Positions 35,324 through 49,000 of a stretch of 64,000 nucleotides of DNA are shown here, piece after piece. Position 1 is the stretch's first letter. Each line of letters opens with the position of its first letter. The stretch spans positions 22,367,357-22,431,356 of the forward strand of contig NC_065545.1 of assembly GCF_932294415.1 (NCBI RefSeq), given 5' to 3'. Source of the DNA: Quercus robur. Its lineage: Eukaryota; Streptophyta; Magnoliopsida; Fagales; Fagaceae. The notes beneath the pieces are model-generated. The model had not been told where the DNA came from. It saw only the letters and a list, made by a program, of their open reading frames with translations, and searched no databases. The translations under genes were made by a program, and so were the position numbers.

Positions 35324-35800
35324 TGATGGAACACAAGTCCGTCAGTGAGTGAGCAGATGGAATCACTCGTGGAATGTGAAGATTTGCTCGACGAAGGACA
35401 CCGGTGTGGCGCCTGCCACAAAGTCTCCGATGCCAAAGTTAGGATCACAATTAAACACAATAAAGGAATCAAAGATAGTTTCAGAGTATTTTTGCATATA
35501 TATTCTTCTGTTGGTTGTATGAAAGTTTTATACCTGAAGCTTTAAGGGCTAGCCGTTGAGGCTGTTAATGCCTTCTTTTGTAACGCACCTGGTCAGTAAT
35601 GAGACTTTTAAGAGGCTCTTCAACGGTCTGCTTGGTCGATTTGGTAACTGCTCGGATCATTGATTGACTGCATTGAATAACTCCCTGCCTTCGTCAGTGA
35701 TGATGGCTTTCTTCGTTGTTTCTGATTACCTCGTCATGGATGACTCTCTCGTCCATACTGTTATCTTCGTCAGTGGGATGTAGAGTCGTCATTCCCGTCA
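35324..35800 (-). repeat. Element 2, 5' LTR
   Basis: 477 bp. The start of the LTR on the minus strand (35800 downward) holds several TGACG motifs within about 110 bp, the core site of TGA-type bZIP factors. Confidence 0.95.
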
Positions 35801-35805
35801 GTATT

Positions 35806-35975
35806 CAATTAAAAAAAAAACTTTGATAATCAAGCTTACTAAACCACATGATCAAAGCACTTTGTGGCAAATGAGGGAAAAAAGAATAAGAAGAAAGGAT
35901 GTCTATTAGTGTAAATGATTTGAATTTCAAAATGTGTTCATTTATGGTATTTTTGAAAAAAAAAAATTTTAAAAA

Positions 35976-36015
<40 letters not shown>

Positions 36016-37214
36016 TTGATCTTTAGGTATGTGTGGGTGCTGACATCTGTGCTTATCCCTTCTTGTTCTTATCGCCTACCCTACAATTTTGGATTTGTCT
36101 AATTATATGCAAATCAAACGGCACAATCCAAAGGGATATTGCATTTGATTTTTGAACCTTTAAGCAAGTTGGTATGCCCTGTGCCTGTGGGGCCATTGAT
36201 GTTAACATCGTCAACCTGATCTTACCCGCCCACTTATAATTAGGATTGTGCTGTCCACGTCTTTCATCGAAATTTTTTTTTTATATGCAAAATTAATTAA
36301 TATATTAATTAAGTGGGAAATAAAATAGTACGAGAAAACTATATATTATCTAATTATTTTGTTTGATCGTGCCGCTACAGGCCATGCTATCAACGCCACG
36401 TGTACTTACAAGAATTCTTTGTCTTTTTAGGTGTCATCAATAGATTGGTTGTAATAAGCGTGATATTTATGCCATTTTCATAAAGCTAATCTCTTTTTTT
36501 TTTTTTTTTAAATCATAAAGCTAATCTTAGTAATGAATAGTTGAAACACAAAATTATTTTGGAAAATAATAATAATAAATGATTACAAAACTAATAATAT
36601 TAATAATGTGTCAGTAAAGATTTTTTGTTTTTCATCTCAGCTTTAAATAATAATAAAAAATAAAAATAACAAAACTACCTTTTTAAAACTCAACTAATTT
36701 TTATAAAAACTATCAAAAATATATATTTTTTATCTTATATTTAATAAATAAGTTATCAAAAATTATTGACACCAAATATTAATTCTACTTTAACTTATAT
36801 TTGTCTTTGTAATCTTTAGATATTGTTAAAAAAATAAAATAAAACATTGAGAGGGAGAAAAAATAGATAATTAGCGAGTGTGCCCAATAAATCACAGCTA
36901 GCTACTAGCTAGTGGCCACTCATACGGATACTTTTCGGTGACCGCGTTTTCTATTTTCTAATCTAAAAGGGGGGCCCAGAGTTTAAATTTTTTGAAGTTT
37001 AAATGATTTGGGCCGTTGATTGGAGATCTTAGGTTCTACATTCAAACCTGGAAAGGAGAATTTTGAAATGGCAACGAGGGACAAGAAAGGGTATAACAAT
37101 TAAATATATATAAAATAAAAAGGTCATTTTCATTTCAATAATTTTCAGTCTGTCTAATGGAAAATATTAAATCTATGTGACAACTCTGCCCCTCTGTCCT
37201 TAATTGAAAATATC
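35806..37214. other. AT-rich intergenic DNA, no gene seen
   Basis: No exon recognised. Contains A runs and a (TA)n(CA)n microsatellite at about 35983-36014. Confidence 0.55.
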
Positions 37215-37614
37215 AAGTGCGAGCTTGAATTCAAATGAAAAAACTAGCTTATTTTACTATTTATTTTATTTTTATTATTATTTATGAGCTCTATTATACT
37301 TTTTAATACTATTTATGGATCTCACTATATTATTTCAACTAATTTTTACCTTTACTTACAGTATTTTCAGCAAAAAAAATTCAGTTTTAGCAAAATAAGT
37401 AAATCTCAAACAGACCCTATGTGTGCATTTGGCTCCAAATTAAAAAATTAGTTTATTTTACTATTTAGCTTATTTTTGTTACTATTCATGAGCCCTACTA
37501 CACTTTTTGATATTATTTATAGATCCCACTATACTATTTCGGCTAACTTTTACATTTATCTACAGTACTTTTATCAAAAAGTTTTTAGTTTCAGCAAAAT
37601 AAACAGATCCTAAA
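37215..37614. mobile_element. Two adjacent copies of the hAT-type MITE
   Basis: Copies at about 37215-37417 and 37418-37614 share GCTTATTTTACTATT-like starts, TATTTCAACTAA or TATTTCGGCTAA segments, and AGCAAAATAA ends. The reverse complement of 4596-4760 matches both. They are head to tail, with no clear separate 8-bp duplications, so they could be a tandem insertion or a duplication. Confidence 0.55.
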
Positions 37615-39122
37615 AGGAGTTTATGACAAGGTGAGGCTTTTGTAAATAATAAATAAAAATACTAAATACACAAGTTTTAGTATTAATTTTCATAATAATT
37701 GGGTTAGCAAAAATCTTATTTGGATTCATCATTAATAATTTCTACCTACTGTTAACAACTTTACTTTGATAGTTGTAAAATTTTTGTGCCTCTACAGTTA
37801 TTGATAATTTTTTTTTTAAATGATAAAGGCATATTTTTACAATCAATATTTTTTAATACCTTTAGTTAGGTTTTTTTTTATAGTAATTTATCTTTCATGT
37901 CTTATTGGAGGATGTATGTACTATGTAGTTTTTTTTTTTTTTCGGAGAAAGAATGTAGTTTGATATTCATCTAGTCATTTTGCTTAAGCACAATACATGA
38001 TTAGTGAGGTAGTGTAGCATCCTTATATAATAAAGGAAAAAAAATTGTCTCTTCCTTTCATACACGCAACAATTGATAAAATAATCTATGTATAGTTTTG
38101 GTGCATGACCTATTAAATGAATCATATAACTTATTCAAATAATGCATGTGAATGGTTTTTGAGTCATCACAAAATGGATTGGAATAGATTCCTCAACCCA
38201 AAAAAAAAAACCTTTGTTATATTATAAAATTGAAATACTAAGAATATATAGGATATGCTTGGCATAACATGTTTTAAGTTAAGCTCTAAATAATACCTTC
38301 AAATAAATTCACTAATGTTGTAGTAATATTTGGGCTTTGAAAATTTCCCATCTATTCATGTTGATAAGCTTAGTAGTAGATACTAGAGAGTACTTTTCAA
38401 TAAATTTACTAGTTAATGATGGTTAAATAAAAACTATCAACTTTAATTAAAAAAAAAAGAGGTAATCATCATCTAGCTTCTAATTATTATAGTTGCCTAC
38501 ATATGCTGATTACAAAAATGATTGTTTTTTATTACAGGTAACAAGATTTATTTTGTGCAAAGTACTCAAGGGCAGTCTTTCATAGAACTAATTTTGTAGC
38601 TAATGCAAAATTTCCATGAGGGTTACAAATCAATCATGTTTGAGATCCTCAAAAGAAAAAACAGTGAGTTAATCCCACATTGAAAAATGAGTGCAAGTTA
38701 AAGAAATTTAAAGTCTGTACTGTGTATTTAAGAGTTAAGCCTTTTTGAATATATACCATTGTAAGTTTGTTTAAAAAACCTTCTCCTCTCTCTCCGTGTG
38801 TGTGTTAAAAATACTTAATATTCTCAAAAAAAAAAAAAAAAAAAGTTTAAGATCATTATCACCATGAAAAAAATGCCCAATTTTGAAAGCAGCAATGATA
38901 ATTTTAAACAAGAAGAAGATGATGCTTAGGGAAATAAAAGAAGGTCCACATACTTCAATTTTTTTTTTTTTTTTTTTTTTCACCAAACCAATGAAAATAA
39001 CTCTTTTCCAAATAAGTTCATGTTGGATTTTCATATTTGTTGCTCCTCTGGTTAGACCAAACACACAACTTCGAAACTTTCTAGCCTCTTAAGAAAGAAA
39101 AAAACAACAAAAATCTGAAGGA

Positions 39123-39153
<31 letters not shown>

Positions 39154-39848
39154 TAGAAGTCAAGAGATAGCTGATTCTTACCATTAAGGATGTTCTGCCA
39201 TGTAGGAAAAAAGCCTACTTAAAACTTTTCCATAAAGACAATTCAAATCACAAAAGCCTGACCGTTACACAATTTGAAAATACTTTAAACTTTATTGTTT
39301 TCATACCAAACATGCATGCTCAGTCCCAAACCTACATAATTATTCGTACAATTTGCAACCACACAGGATTGAAGCGAAGACCACCAAATTTATAGAATTT
39401 AAGGTGGTTTTTTTTTCTTTCATTAAGGTTGATTTCGGTTTGTCCACATTTAAATTTTGCTTTTTGAGTATTTCTACATATAGAAATTGAAAGATTGTTT
39501 CTTTGTATCTATACATTGGAATTTTACCTTATATGACTACTGAATATGCTCTCCTTAGTTTTCTTGATTATTATAGATCTGCAGAAACAATTTATTAAAG
39601 TTGTGTTTATCTCCTCTCAAAAAAAAAAAAAATAAAATAAAGTTGTGTTTATCTCAATGAATTTTATAAATAGCATAATTACAAGTAGGACAAACGAATG
39701 GATGTACAACATTACCCGGGTGAATTTTAAAGTATTTTATTGTATTGTCATGTGCTGTTGATTGTATTTTAAATATGTAAAAAAAATTTGTTTGTTGCAC
39801 TTGTTAAATGCTAGTATGTATATAAAATAAAGAGATTAGCAAATTGAA

Positions 39849-39888
<40 letters not shown>

Positions 39889-40036
39889 GAACGTCAATGC
39901 AGCTCAACCTTAGCGCCTAAGTTTATTGCATAAAACTTTAAATGGTTACATCTTTATTATTTGCTTTTGTTCATTATATTTATGTTTTAGTTATTCTTCA
40001 AAAAAAAAAAAAAATTATACGTTTTCATTAAAAAGT
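37615..40036. other. AT-rich intergenic DNA, no gene seen
   Basis: No coding exon recognised. Holds T and A runs (38826-38843, 38960-38981), (TA)n runs at 39124-39150 and 39856-39885, and at about 38660-38770 a segment with ATCCCACATTGAAAAATG that recalls fragments of copia-type LTRs. Confidence 0.5.
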
Positions 40037-40815
40037 TGTAGGGGTGAGAGCCCAAGATCGTATATTGGGCCTTAGGCTTTGTCCGAAGACATTGATAGGT
40101 CCAAAGATGAGCAAATAATTATTAGATATTCTCAGTTAAAGTCTCATAAGTAGGGAACAAATGAAAGATTGTCCAAGGAGGAACTCCTCCTCGGACATGA
40201 TGAATATAGTTCAAAATATGTACTCCAACAATTAGAGTGATCCTCCAAGAAGCTCCAATGATAGGGATATGCCCCATGAACATACGAGAATGAAGGAAAT
40301 CTAAAAATATCTAAGGGAAAGCTGTCACTACCACATTAAATGCACTGTAGCTACTTTTCTGGCCGCATTTATGTGGAGAAGACCTCTGAACAGTGCTATC
40401 TTGGCTACCACAACTCACAAAAAACCAGAAAGGGTGTCTGATGGGACATGTACTCAAGTAAGGGCTCAGATGATCAACAGATGTAGGATGAAGATGGTCC
40501 AAAGAAGAATATATAATGTGAAAGACTCTTCATGAAGGGGAGACCGGGAAAAATAGAGAAAAAAAAACTGTAGCAATCTAAGTTATCTTTGTATCCATTT
40601 GTGATTAATTTATACAAGGGGGATCTCCTCGGACTGAAAATATATTAAGATCAAATCTCTTATCTGTGTTTGACAGTCATTCAAATTAAATCTATTCATT
40701 GTTCAATTCATTAGGGCTTAGTTCTTCAACCCACTCTCTACAAATTTATTGTATTGGGTTCATTAGGCCAACGTCTCATACGTTTTGGGCTTGGACTGTA
40801 TATCGAGACCCTACA
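40037..40815 (+). repeat. Solo LTR related to element 1
   Basis: About 779 bp starting TGTAGGGGTGAGAGCCC and ending GACCCTACA. Flanks AAAGT and AAAGC agree at 4 of 5 bases. It aligns along its length with the element 1 LTRs, including the hairpin GGAGGAACTCCTCCTCGGA and the CGCATTTATGTGGAGAAGAC block. No internal region adjoins it, so it probably arose by LTR-LTR recombination. Confidence 0.8.
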
Positions 40816-41109
40816 AAAGCAAACATGGAAATATAGTATAAAAAAGTGATAATATCAAACCATTGTGATATTACAAAATCTATAGTATTTATGGTAATTA
40901 TTATTTTATCAAATTTTTTAGATGAAATACAATTTCAATATAGAATAGAACTTATGTTCCATAACGTGTGACCCTCAAATTTCTTATTCAATTATAGCAA
41001 GTAGTAACAATGGAGTTATACTAATGTATTTTATCACTTAAAAAAAAGATCTATATGCACTTAAAAAATATTATAAAAAAAAGATTCAAATAAAATTCCT
41101 AGAAAGTTA

Positions 41110-41690
41110 TATTTTCTTAAAACTAGTGTGTAACCCAGTGCATAAGCGCGGGTACAATTAAATAAATTACAATTACACAATTTAAATTATACATTTTTTT
41201 TAGAAGAGGTTCAAATTATACGTGGTATTAGTTTACACATTTTTTAAATCATACATTTCTAAAATATGTAATGGTTTCTTATATATATATATATATATAT
41301 ATATGATTTAGAATTTAATTGAATTTATATTCTTTGGTTTTTGCATCTAATGATTCACTTGCTACAAAAATTTAAAAAAATTATATGGATACATGGCACA
41401 AAATTGGATTCCAATTAAAATTCAATTTAAAATTTAATTGGATTTGAACTCTTAGATTTTTACTCTTAACTAATATGTAACCCTATGCATATGTGTACAG
41501 GTACAATTAAAAACAATCACAATTACACAGTTCAAATTATACATGGCATTAGCTTACACTTTGAATTTAGACTCTTCAATTTTTACACTCAATAATTCAC
41601 TTGGTACAAAAATTAAAAATTAAATGAAATATATGGTGCAAAATTGAGAATCCAATTAAAATCTAATTGAGTTTTCTCTAACTTTGGCTT
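41110..41690. repeat. Imperfect tandem duplication
   Basis: Segments from about 41118 and about 41468 both run TGTAACCC, GGTACAATTAAA, CAATTACAC, then TCAAATTATAC. A (TA)n run sits at 41281-41304. Possibly two fragments of a dispersed repeat. Confidence 0.45.
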
Positions 41691-41701
41691 TTAATATATA
41701 A

Positions 41702-41943
41702 GGTAAATTACAGATTACACTCTTAAAATTTGGAAGTGTTTGAATTTTACACTCAAAAGTTTCAGAATTTAAATTTTATCCCTGAAGTTTAAAGGTATTT
41801 GGATTTACATCATAACGTTTCAAAATTTAAATTTTACCTTTTAAAGTTTTAGGGTGTTTAGATTTTAGACCTTTAAATTCTAAAATTTCAAGATTTATAA
41901 TTTAAATATCCTTAAACATAAACATTAAGGGTACAATTTACCC
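41702..41943. mobile_element. Possible small MITE with internal subrepeats
   Basis: Starts GGTAAATTACA and ends with the near-complement ACAATTTACC. Inside, AAATTTAAATTTTA-like segments recur every 50-60 bp. No duplication resolved. Confidence 0.4.
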
Positions 41944-42321
41944 CGATATGTGGCACACTGAGGCATGTTTGACCCGAAGTTTAAGAAGCCTCTCATCTCT
42001 CGTGCCCAATTTTATTACGTCAAATGTCAATGATTTTCACTTCAAGTTTTTGATTTCTTCAAAACGCGTCTTGATCCAGCTTCCAAGTTCAGACAAACCT
42101 CATGCCTGCCCAACTCACAATTTAAAAACAAAAAAGTATTAAAACCAAAGCGAATGTTCATTTCCATTTTCCCATTTCAAAAAACAAGGGCAATTTTGTA
42201 ACTCCAACTTCCTTCTGTTTTATTTAAAGTGCAAAACTCAATAGATGGAGACACAGAGAGAAACAGAGAAAGGAATAAACAGAGAATTTTTGAAATAAGA
42301 GAGAGAAGGTTGTGAAAAAAC

Positions 42322-45307
42322 ATGGGAGATGTTGTAGTTTTTGTGGATGATTTGAAATCAAATTATGCATTTTCATACTGTAGAATTTGCCATGAAGAAG
42401 AATTACAGAGCTGCAAGAGCTTGGAAGCTCCTTGTGCTTGTTCAGGAACCGTTAAGGTAAAGAAAAAGCCTGTGTTTAGCAAAAAAAAAAAAAAAAAAAA
42501 AAAAAAGGGAAAAAAAGCTTGTTCTATTTCTTTGTTCTTGTGGGCGTGTTTTAATCCTGGTAATATTAAACAAGGTTGTAACCTTTTTTTTTTTTTTTTT
42601 TATGTGGGTGTGTTTTAATCTTGCTTTTCAATTTGTTTTCCACAACAAAATTTCATCTTTCTTTTGTTTTCTTGTTTTCAGTTTGCACACAGGGATTGTA
42701 TACAGAGGTGGTGTAACGAGAAGGGCAACACCACTTGTGAAATATGCCTCCAGGTTTGTATCTGAGTTTTGAGTTCTAAGTTTCTTTTTTAATGTTCTGT
42801 TTTTTCTGTTGTAGAAACTTTGTGTTTTTAAAAATACCTTTTGTATTAAATGAATTCTTTCTTTTTCTTTTCTTGTAATTCAAACTCAAACTGGGTCTGT
42901 CTTTTTTAAGATTGAGTTGTTAAAATTAGTATGCATCATCATCCTCTTATTCTGGTTTTAGAATTTGGGTATCTCAAATTTGTCGTTTGCCTAACTTTCC
43001 TTTATGTTTAAGTATCTTTTTGTCTCTCTCTTTTTATAATTATGAGAATTTGAAATGTCATTTGGTTTCACCGTGACATACAAAAACAAAACTCATTTTG
43101 TATTTTGAAAATTTTAATCATATTTCCTTAATAAAAACGAGAGAATAGAATTATCTTCCAGTAATATATCAGTTGGGGAATGTTTTAATTGCTGTCAATA
43201 TCCATAGCTTTTATAAGTAAAGACGTGACAAGTTTTCCATTATTAATGAGAATGAAATGTGAATTTTCACAGCAATATGAGCCAGGATACACAGCACCTT
43301 CTAAGAAGTCTCAGTCGTTGGTTGATGAAGCAGTAACCATTAGGTACTTTTTCCAATCCATTATTTGTTATTAGTTATTATTACACAACTTAGAAAGTAA
43401 GGGCGCATGAGCGTGACAAGTGGCTCGTTTTTAAATTCTAGTAAAAGTCACTCACCTTTATTTTCGTGTAGTTTATGATTGAAGTAATAATCCACAAAAG
43501 ATAACATTCCACATTGCTAAAAATAAAAAATAAAATAAATAAATAAAAGGATAATATTCCATAAAACATGCCTTGCAACTAATTGTTTTTTTTTTTTTTG
43601 TTTGTTAACATGGGACATTTTTTTTCTTGGGTCAAATTATAGAGTAGGACCAGGAGCAACTTTAAAATGTGCAAACTTGGCCTTGACCCAAAACCCATTT
43701 TGGCATTTTTCGGTTTCATAATTAATTCAAGTATTTATATTTTAATTAACAGTAACAGAGATGGCTTGCAAATTCCAAGAGGAGAAGAAGAGACAAGAAT
43801 AAGGCCAAGATTAGTAGCCATAAGTGAGTATCCCGAGTGTACATCCGCCGCACACAGAAGTGCATCTTGCTGTCGATCACTGGCTCTAACTGTAAGTTTG
43901 GCTGATTCAAATCCATTTTTACCTTATTTATAGGGTACCCCCATATTATAGTGACACCTTGCTTTTGTGGTGTAATTTTTATCTTATATTAGCTAGTTGT
44001 TATTTGTTAATTAATCCAATCTTTTTTTTTTTTTTAAACAAACCAAAAAAAAAAAAAAATGATGATTAATTTAGTACAATTATTGTAAACACATGTTGTA
44101 ATCAGATTATTTGGAAAATATGGATAGGATTACTAATATTGCGTACTTGGTTGACTATTTGTTTGCATGCGATTTGGCAGCCACATAGATTTAGGCTGTA
44201 AACTTAGTAACGTACATTGACCTTAAATATAAAAATAGAAATTTTTTAGTTGGATTTACTAAGTGTACAGTTGTTCTGTATTTGATAGTTTGTCTGCTAA
44301 GTATGTGTTCAAAGTTCAGACTGCCTACATTTTGGTTTGTTTTTACGGTTGGGGCCACAAACCCACAATCTTTTGAAAGGAAAATCAGTTATTATGTTTC
44401 TTTTTTAGAAGCTAATGACTTTGTGGTTGAGTATTATTCAGTATTTTGGGAGTAAAGCTCTGTCATCTCACATAATATTAGATTTCAATTAATTAAATTT
44501 ATAACATGATCCACCACTTAGTTTGCATATCATTATATATGATTATTTGTTTGATTGAATTTTGCAGTTTACAGTGGTCTTGCTAATGAAACATATGTTT
44601 GCCGTGCTTCATGGTGGTACGGAAGATTACCCCTTCACACTTCTTACTGTAAGTCAGCCCCATTTCATTTTTCACCTGTGTTCTGCAACTGGGATTCTGA
44701 ACTAGATTCTTAATTCCGTATCATTTAATTTGATCATGTTCTTGTATTTTGCAGGTACTTATTCTAAGGGCTACTGGAATTATTTTCCCAATGTTGATAT
44801 TGATGCGGACAATCACAGTAATTCAAAATAGTATCCGGAGGCAGTACCAGTACCAGTACCAGTACCAGGTTGGTGACCTTTTCTTACTCCAATAAAAAAA
44901 AAAATAATAATAATAATAATAATAATAAAAGAACAGAAAAAAGAGTGGCCCTAATTCAACTAACAGAGTGGCCTTTTCAAATTCATGTTTTCAATTTTTA
45001 TACAACATTACACGTATTTTCACACTTTTTCACCCACACGTATTTCAAAAAAATACAAACAACATTACTCAAATTCTTCTACCAAACAGGCTCTAGATTC
45101 TACATCTTAAGTAAAACTTGGATGGGAATATGGGAATGATTGTGAGTTTTCATTTGTATTGTCAAGACATATTAGGAACACATAATTGAAACTATATGAA
45201 ATGTATTGGAGCTTTACTGATTTTTATTGATTTATCAGGATTCTGATGATGACACCTCAAACTTTATTGGAGCCAGTGAAGATGAAGAGCAGCATCATTC
45301 AGTCTAA
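42322..45307 (+). CDS. Membrane RING-CH (RING-variant) E3 ubiquitin ligase
   Basis: Seven exons: 42322..42456, 42682..42753, 43273..43343, 43753..43891, 44568..44648, 44755..44868, 45239..45307, giving 226 residues. Introns are GT-AG and phases agree. The C4HC3 RING-CH finger is complete: C20, C23, C38, C40, H48, C51, C64, C67 (from CRICHEEE to CEICLQ). Two hydrophobic segments at about 140-153 ([13 protein letters not shown]) and 167-190 ([10 protein letters not shown] onward) are likely membrane passes. The tail after them is YQ-repeated then acidic. This matches the plant RING-CH family with a DUF3675-type C-terminus, related to MARCH ligases. It would recruit a ubiquitin-conjugating enzyme at a membrane; substrate unknown. 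The start lies after a GA-rich leader (42235-42321). An A run follows the first donor at about 42481-42506. Confidence 0.9.
44848..44868 (+). repeat. In-frame TACCAG hexamer repeat
   Basis: CAGTACCAG-type repeats encode (YQ)4 at the very end of exon 6 of the RING-CH gene, adjoining the donor site. Length variation here would change the protein without a frameshift. Confidence 0.6.
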
Positions 45308-46091
45308 GGCCAATCCTCCTAAAGTAGTCTATCATTATTTAAATTTGAATTAGAGCCTTGTATCAATGTTCACTGTCAAAATTCCCCCTTTTTGGGATAC
45401 AAATGAAAAAAAAAAAAAAAAATTCCTTCATGAAAAATTCAGATCAGGTAGATCCCTATTTGCATTTTGCACTATCAAGTTCGTGACATAACAGTTCTTA
45501 TCCATCTCACCCTACTGACCCATCAATCCAAAAATTAAAAGCGAAAACCAAAAGTTAGTTTGAAACATTGTGAAAGCTACACCAGTTAGTTAGATGAACA
45601 ACCTAATTTAACCCATATATATGTGTTAGCTTCAAAAACAAGTAAGTCGGATGAAAAGCCAAATTCATAGATTAAGGACAAAGCCAACAACTTTTGTTTT
45701 GTTGGTTGAAAGTTGATGCCACTATATCGAATGTGACATCCAACTGTAATTTAAATCAGCTACACTACTTACAATTCGGGCATAAAAAATTAGCCTAAAA
45801 AGTTCTCTCACAAATTACTATACAAAAATGTTGGTCACTCCCAACTTAAAAAGTGAGATTCTTACACAATAAAATTAGACTTGTGTCGTTCTATATAGCA
45901 AGTTCTGACAAGCATGGCTGGATATTCACTTTACACCCTCAGCTGGTCCTGAAAATATGAACTGTGCTTCAACACTATTGACAGTGACTAGGAAGTAGGC
46001 ATGAGGAATCATGATAAACGGTTCTAAATTTACATCATTAACGGCTGAAGCTTGGCCACCCAAGTCTCACAAAGCAATACATTCAATCAGT
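45308..46091. other. Convergent 3' regions of the RING-CH gene and MSH6
   Basis: No gene in this 784-bp gap. It must hold both 3' UTRs. An A run lies at about 45405-45422. Confidence 0.6.
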
Positions 46092-49000
46092 TCAAATTTT
46101 CTGTAGAAGTATTTGTGCTCTATGTTGAAGTTCAGTCGGGAAGCTGGCACCAGTGCTCTCCGGAGACTTGTTGCAACTAAAATTTTCTGTAATGTCTATA
46201 AACTTTCTGACAAATTCTACCATTTCCCCAATCCAACTTTGATTATTCAAGTTATCTTCAAATGTCTTCAGGTGTTTACCATATGTAGTCTCAAATTCTC
46301 TGGACTTAGCAGCAGCTTTTTGAAGTACAGATTCGGGAAGTCCTGAAATAAATAATAGTAACTGGACTTCATGACAAAGCAGTAATAATTACACCCAGTA
46401 ACAAAATGGCAATCAATAAGAGGAGTTTTAGGCAAAATCTCTTTTGGTAATTAGTATTAGGCAAAGCCTTCATAAACAAAAACTGATAATTTGCAGGGGT
46501 AAGCATTTTTTTTTTCCAAGTAGTTGTAAGGAGGGCATGAGGCCTATAAACGAGTTCTCATCTTTACCGTAAAAGTACCCTTAAGTCTTAACTCCTATAG
46601 TAGTAGCTTTGAAAAGCATAAAGGACATGGAAGCAAAGAGATCATTCCCAAAAAAAATGAGTTTCTTAACCATGCTACCATATCCACCTAATGAGCTTCT
46701 TAACTAAGGTAGCACATAAGTAATACCCTCAGGCCCAGGTCCTTATCTCTGAAAGCCTAATCGTTGTTAACAGTCTAAAATCACATAAACCAAATCATTG
46801 TACCTCAGCTACGTTTCTTCTGGTTAATGAAGAGAGCTTCTCAACAAAGAGGCAATAATACAAAAAGAATCTTACCAGCTAACCGTGCAACATTAACACC
46901 ATAGCTTTTAGGGCATGCACCAGGTGTCAACCTATAAAGAAATGTAACTTCTTCCACATCTCCAACTCCATTCCCAACTCGGCATCCCATATGACAAAGC
47001 AAAACCTATTCCAAACATGAAGAAGAACAAATTAAACAATGTTCAGAATATTTGTGCCCATTGGTAGTGCGCCAATATCATGGCCTTTATGTCTAAACCA
47101 TGATGAATCTAATGTAAACTATGATACCATTATATATGGTTATCACATGGCCAATCATGCTAAAAACTCATTTGTCTTGTTTTTTGAAGATTAAGAAGAT
47201 ACCCTTAGCTTGTGAATCAAAAGCATCTGTGATGAAATAGAAAAATAACAGAAAAAGCAGAGGTATACCTTAGGATCATTCTGATAGTCTACAGCTAATC
47301 GGTGATAGTGAGTAGAAAACATTCCTCGACACTGCACCTTGTGGACAAAATGTTGTAGAACTGATTCACTGCAATGGATAGAGAACCAAAGTAGAAACAA
47401 AGGTCAACCAGATACAACCTTCAGAGAAAAGGAAAATTTGTAGAGAATTGATCATTAATATTGAATTCACTGAAAGACAAGTTAATCCAATAATTTACAC
47501 ATACGCAATCGCTTGCCCATCTGAAGTTGATGTTCCACGTCCAAGTTCATCCAATGCCACCAATGAATTACGAGTTGCAGAAGACTGCATCAAGTCATCA
47601 AGTCATCAACCATCAAAAATATGTCAATGGCATGAAAATTATTCGATCATATTCATCTTAACTCATAAAATTTACATTTGCAAACTATTCTTTAAAAGTT
47701 CTAAAGCATAATGATCAAACAAGAGTGAGTTTTTCTTATGCAAGAAGAAACTTCTCATGAGATGAGATACGGGACAAATATGCAAGAATAATAAAATTTC
47801 GAATGTAACTGAGGAAATTCTTAGTATGACTCAACATAAAGTAAATGCGGAGAAATTTGTGATAGGCTTGTCCTTTGACAGTTAAGATCTAATTAATTAT
47901 GCTAAAAATCAGAACCAATATGGGCAGACTAATCAATTTGTACATACTCAAGAACGTTGTCTTTGATTCTACAAATAATCTATAAAATCACAGGCATAAC
48001 AATAGTGTGCAATGAAAATCCTTTGATCCACTGACAAATCTCACCAGCATTAATGCAGTTTCTGAGAGTTCAGTTAAAAATGTACTTTGGCCTGCCATGA
48101 TATGATCTTTGGCACCCATCCGAACAAAGATTCGGTCCACAGGTGACAACTCAAAACTGTCTGCAGGGACATCTGCTCCTACCTGAAAAGAACCTTTAAG
48201 GTGAAAACCACAAAATAATAAAACTCAGAGTTGCACAACAAAAACCACAAAAACATTACCTGGGCCAAAATCACAGCCAAGCAAACTTGGCGAAGAAGAG
48301 TTGATTTCCCCCCCATGTTAGGACCAGTGAGAAGGATGAAGCTAGGATGACCAGAACCACCAATCATAATTTCATTGGGAACAAAGGTACCCTTGCCTAA
48401 AGAATCACTTCTAAGAACAGGATGTCCTAAACTTTTTGCAGAAAAGCACGGCACTTCATCCGAACTTGATGAGTCTAATATAATTGGTCGGCTTGTTGGC
48501 CCTTCATAATATTCACTTGCAATTGCTAGACTGATCAAAACATCCAACTCTGCAACATGTACCAATTTTAGCCATAGAAAATGAAATACATTTTGTATAA
48601 TGTAAACTACTATATAATGTTGTTCTTTTGTTCATGAAAACATGAAATCTGACAATATGCCAGATAACTTAGTAACAAAATAAAATTCCAAGACATAAAG
48701 TTAAATTTTGAGATACCATAGAAGCAGACATTAAAAATCCATCATGATCTGAAGATCTACTACCATTATTACCCCAAAAGAGGACTATGACAATGTGACA
48801 TTTCCCCAAAAGAGAACTATGACCTTGTGACATCTCCACTCTTCTATATGCACAATCACACTTGTTTGCATGTATGTTTGAGTGTATCTGAAAGAGAAAA
48901 AGAGAAGGGTATGCATACCTGCAGTAGCAGAAACTAATTGCCTCCACTTATTATGATGCTCACAGAAACGTCCAATCAACCTCTGAAGAATGCTTTTCAG

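Larger units (their letters stand above)
26032..35800 (-). mobile_element. Element 2: young Ty3/gypsy Tat-type LTR retrotransposon
   Basis: A 9.8-kb element on the minus strand with 477-bp LTRs at both ends and a perfect 5-bp duplication GTATT (26027-26031 and 35801-35805). LTRs read TGACGGG to CCATCA on the element strand. The primer-binding site and polypurine tract are in place. Order on the minus strand: gag, protease, RT, RNase H, archaeal-type RNase H, integrase; then a 66-bp tandem array and a convergent, spliced gene on the plus strand. The LTRs differ at 3 of 477 positions (26250s A/G, 26404 A/G, 26457 C/T regions), so insertion is recent. The gag-pol frame is broken by one stop. Confidence 0.95.
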
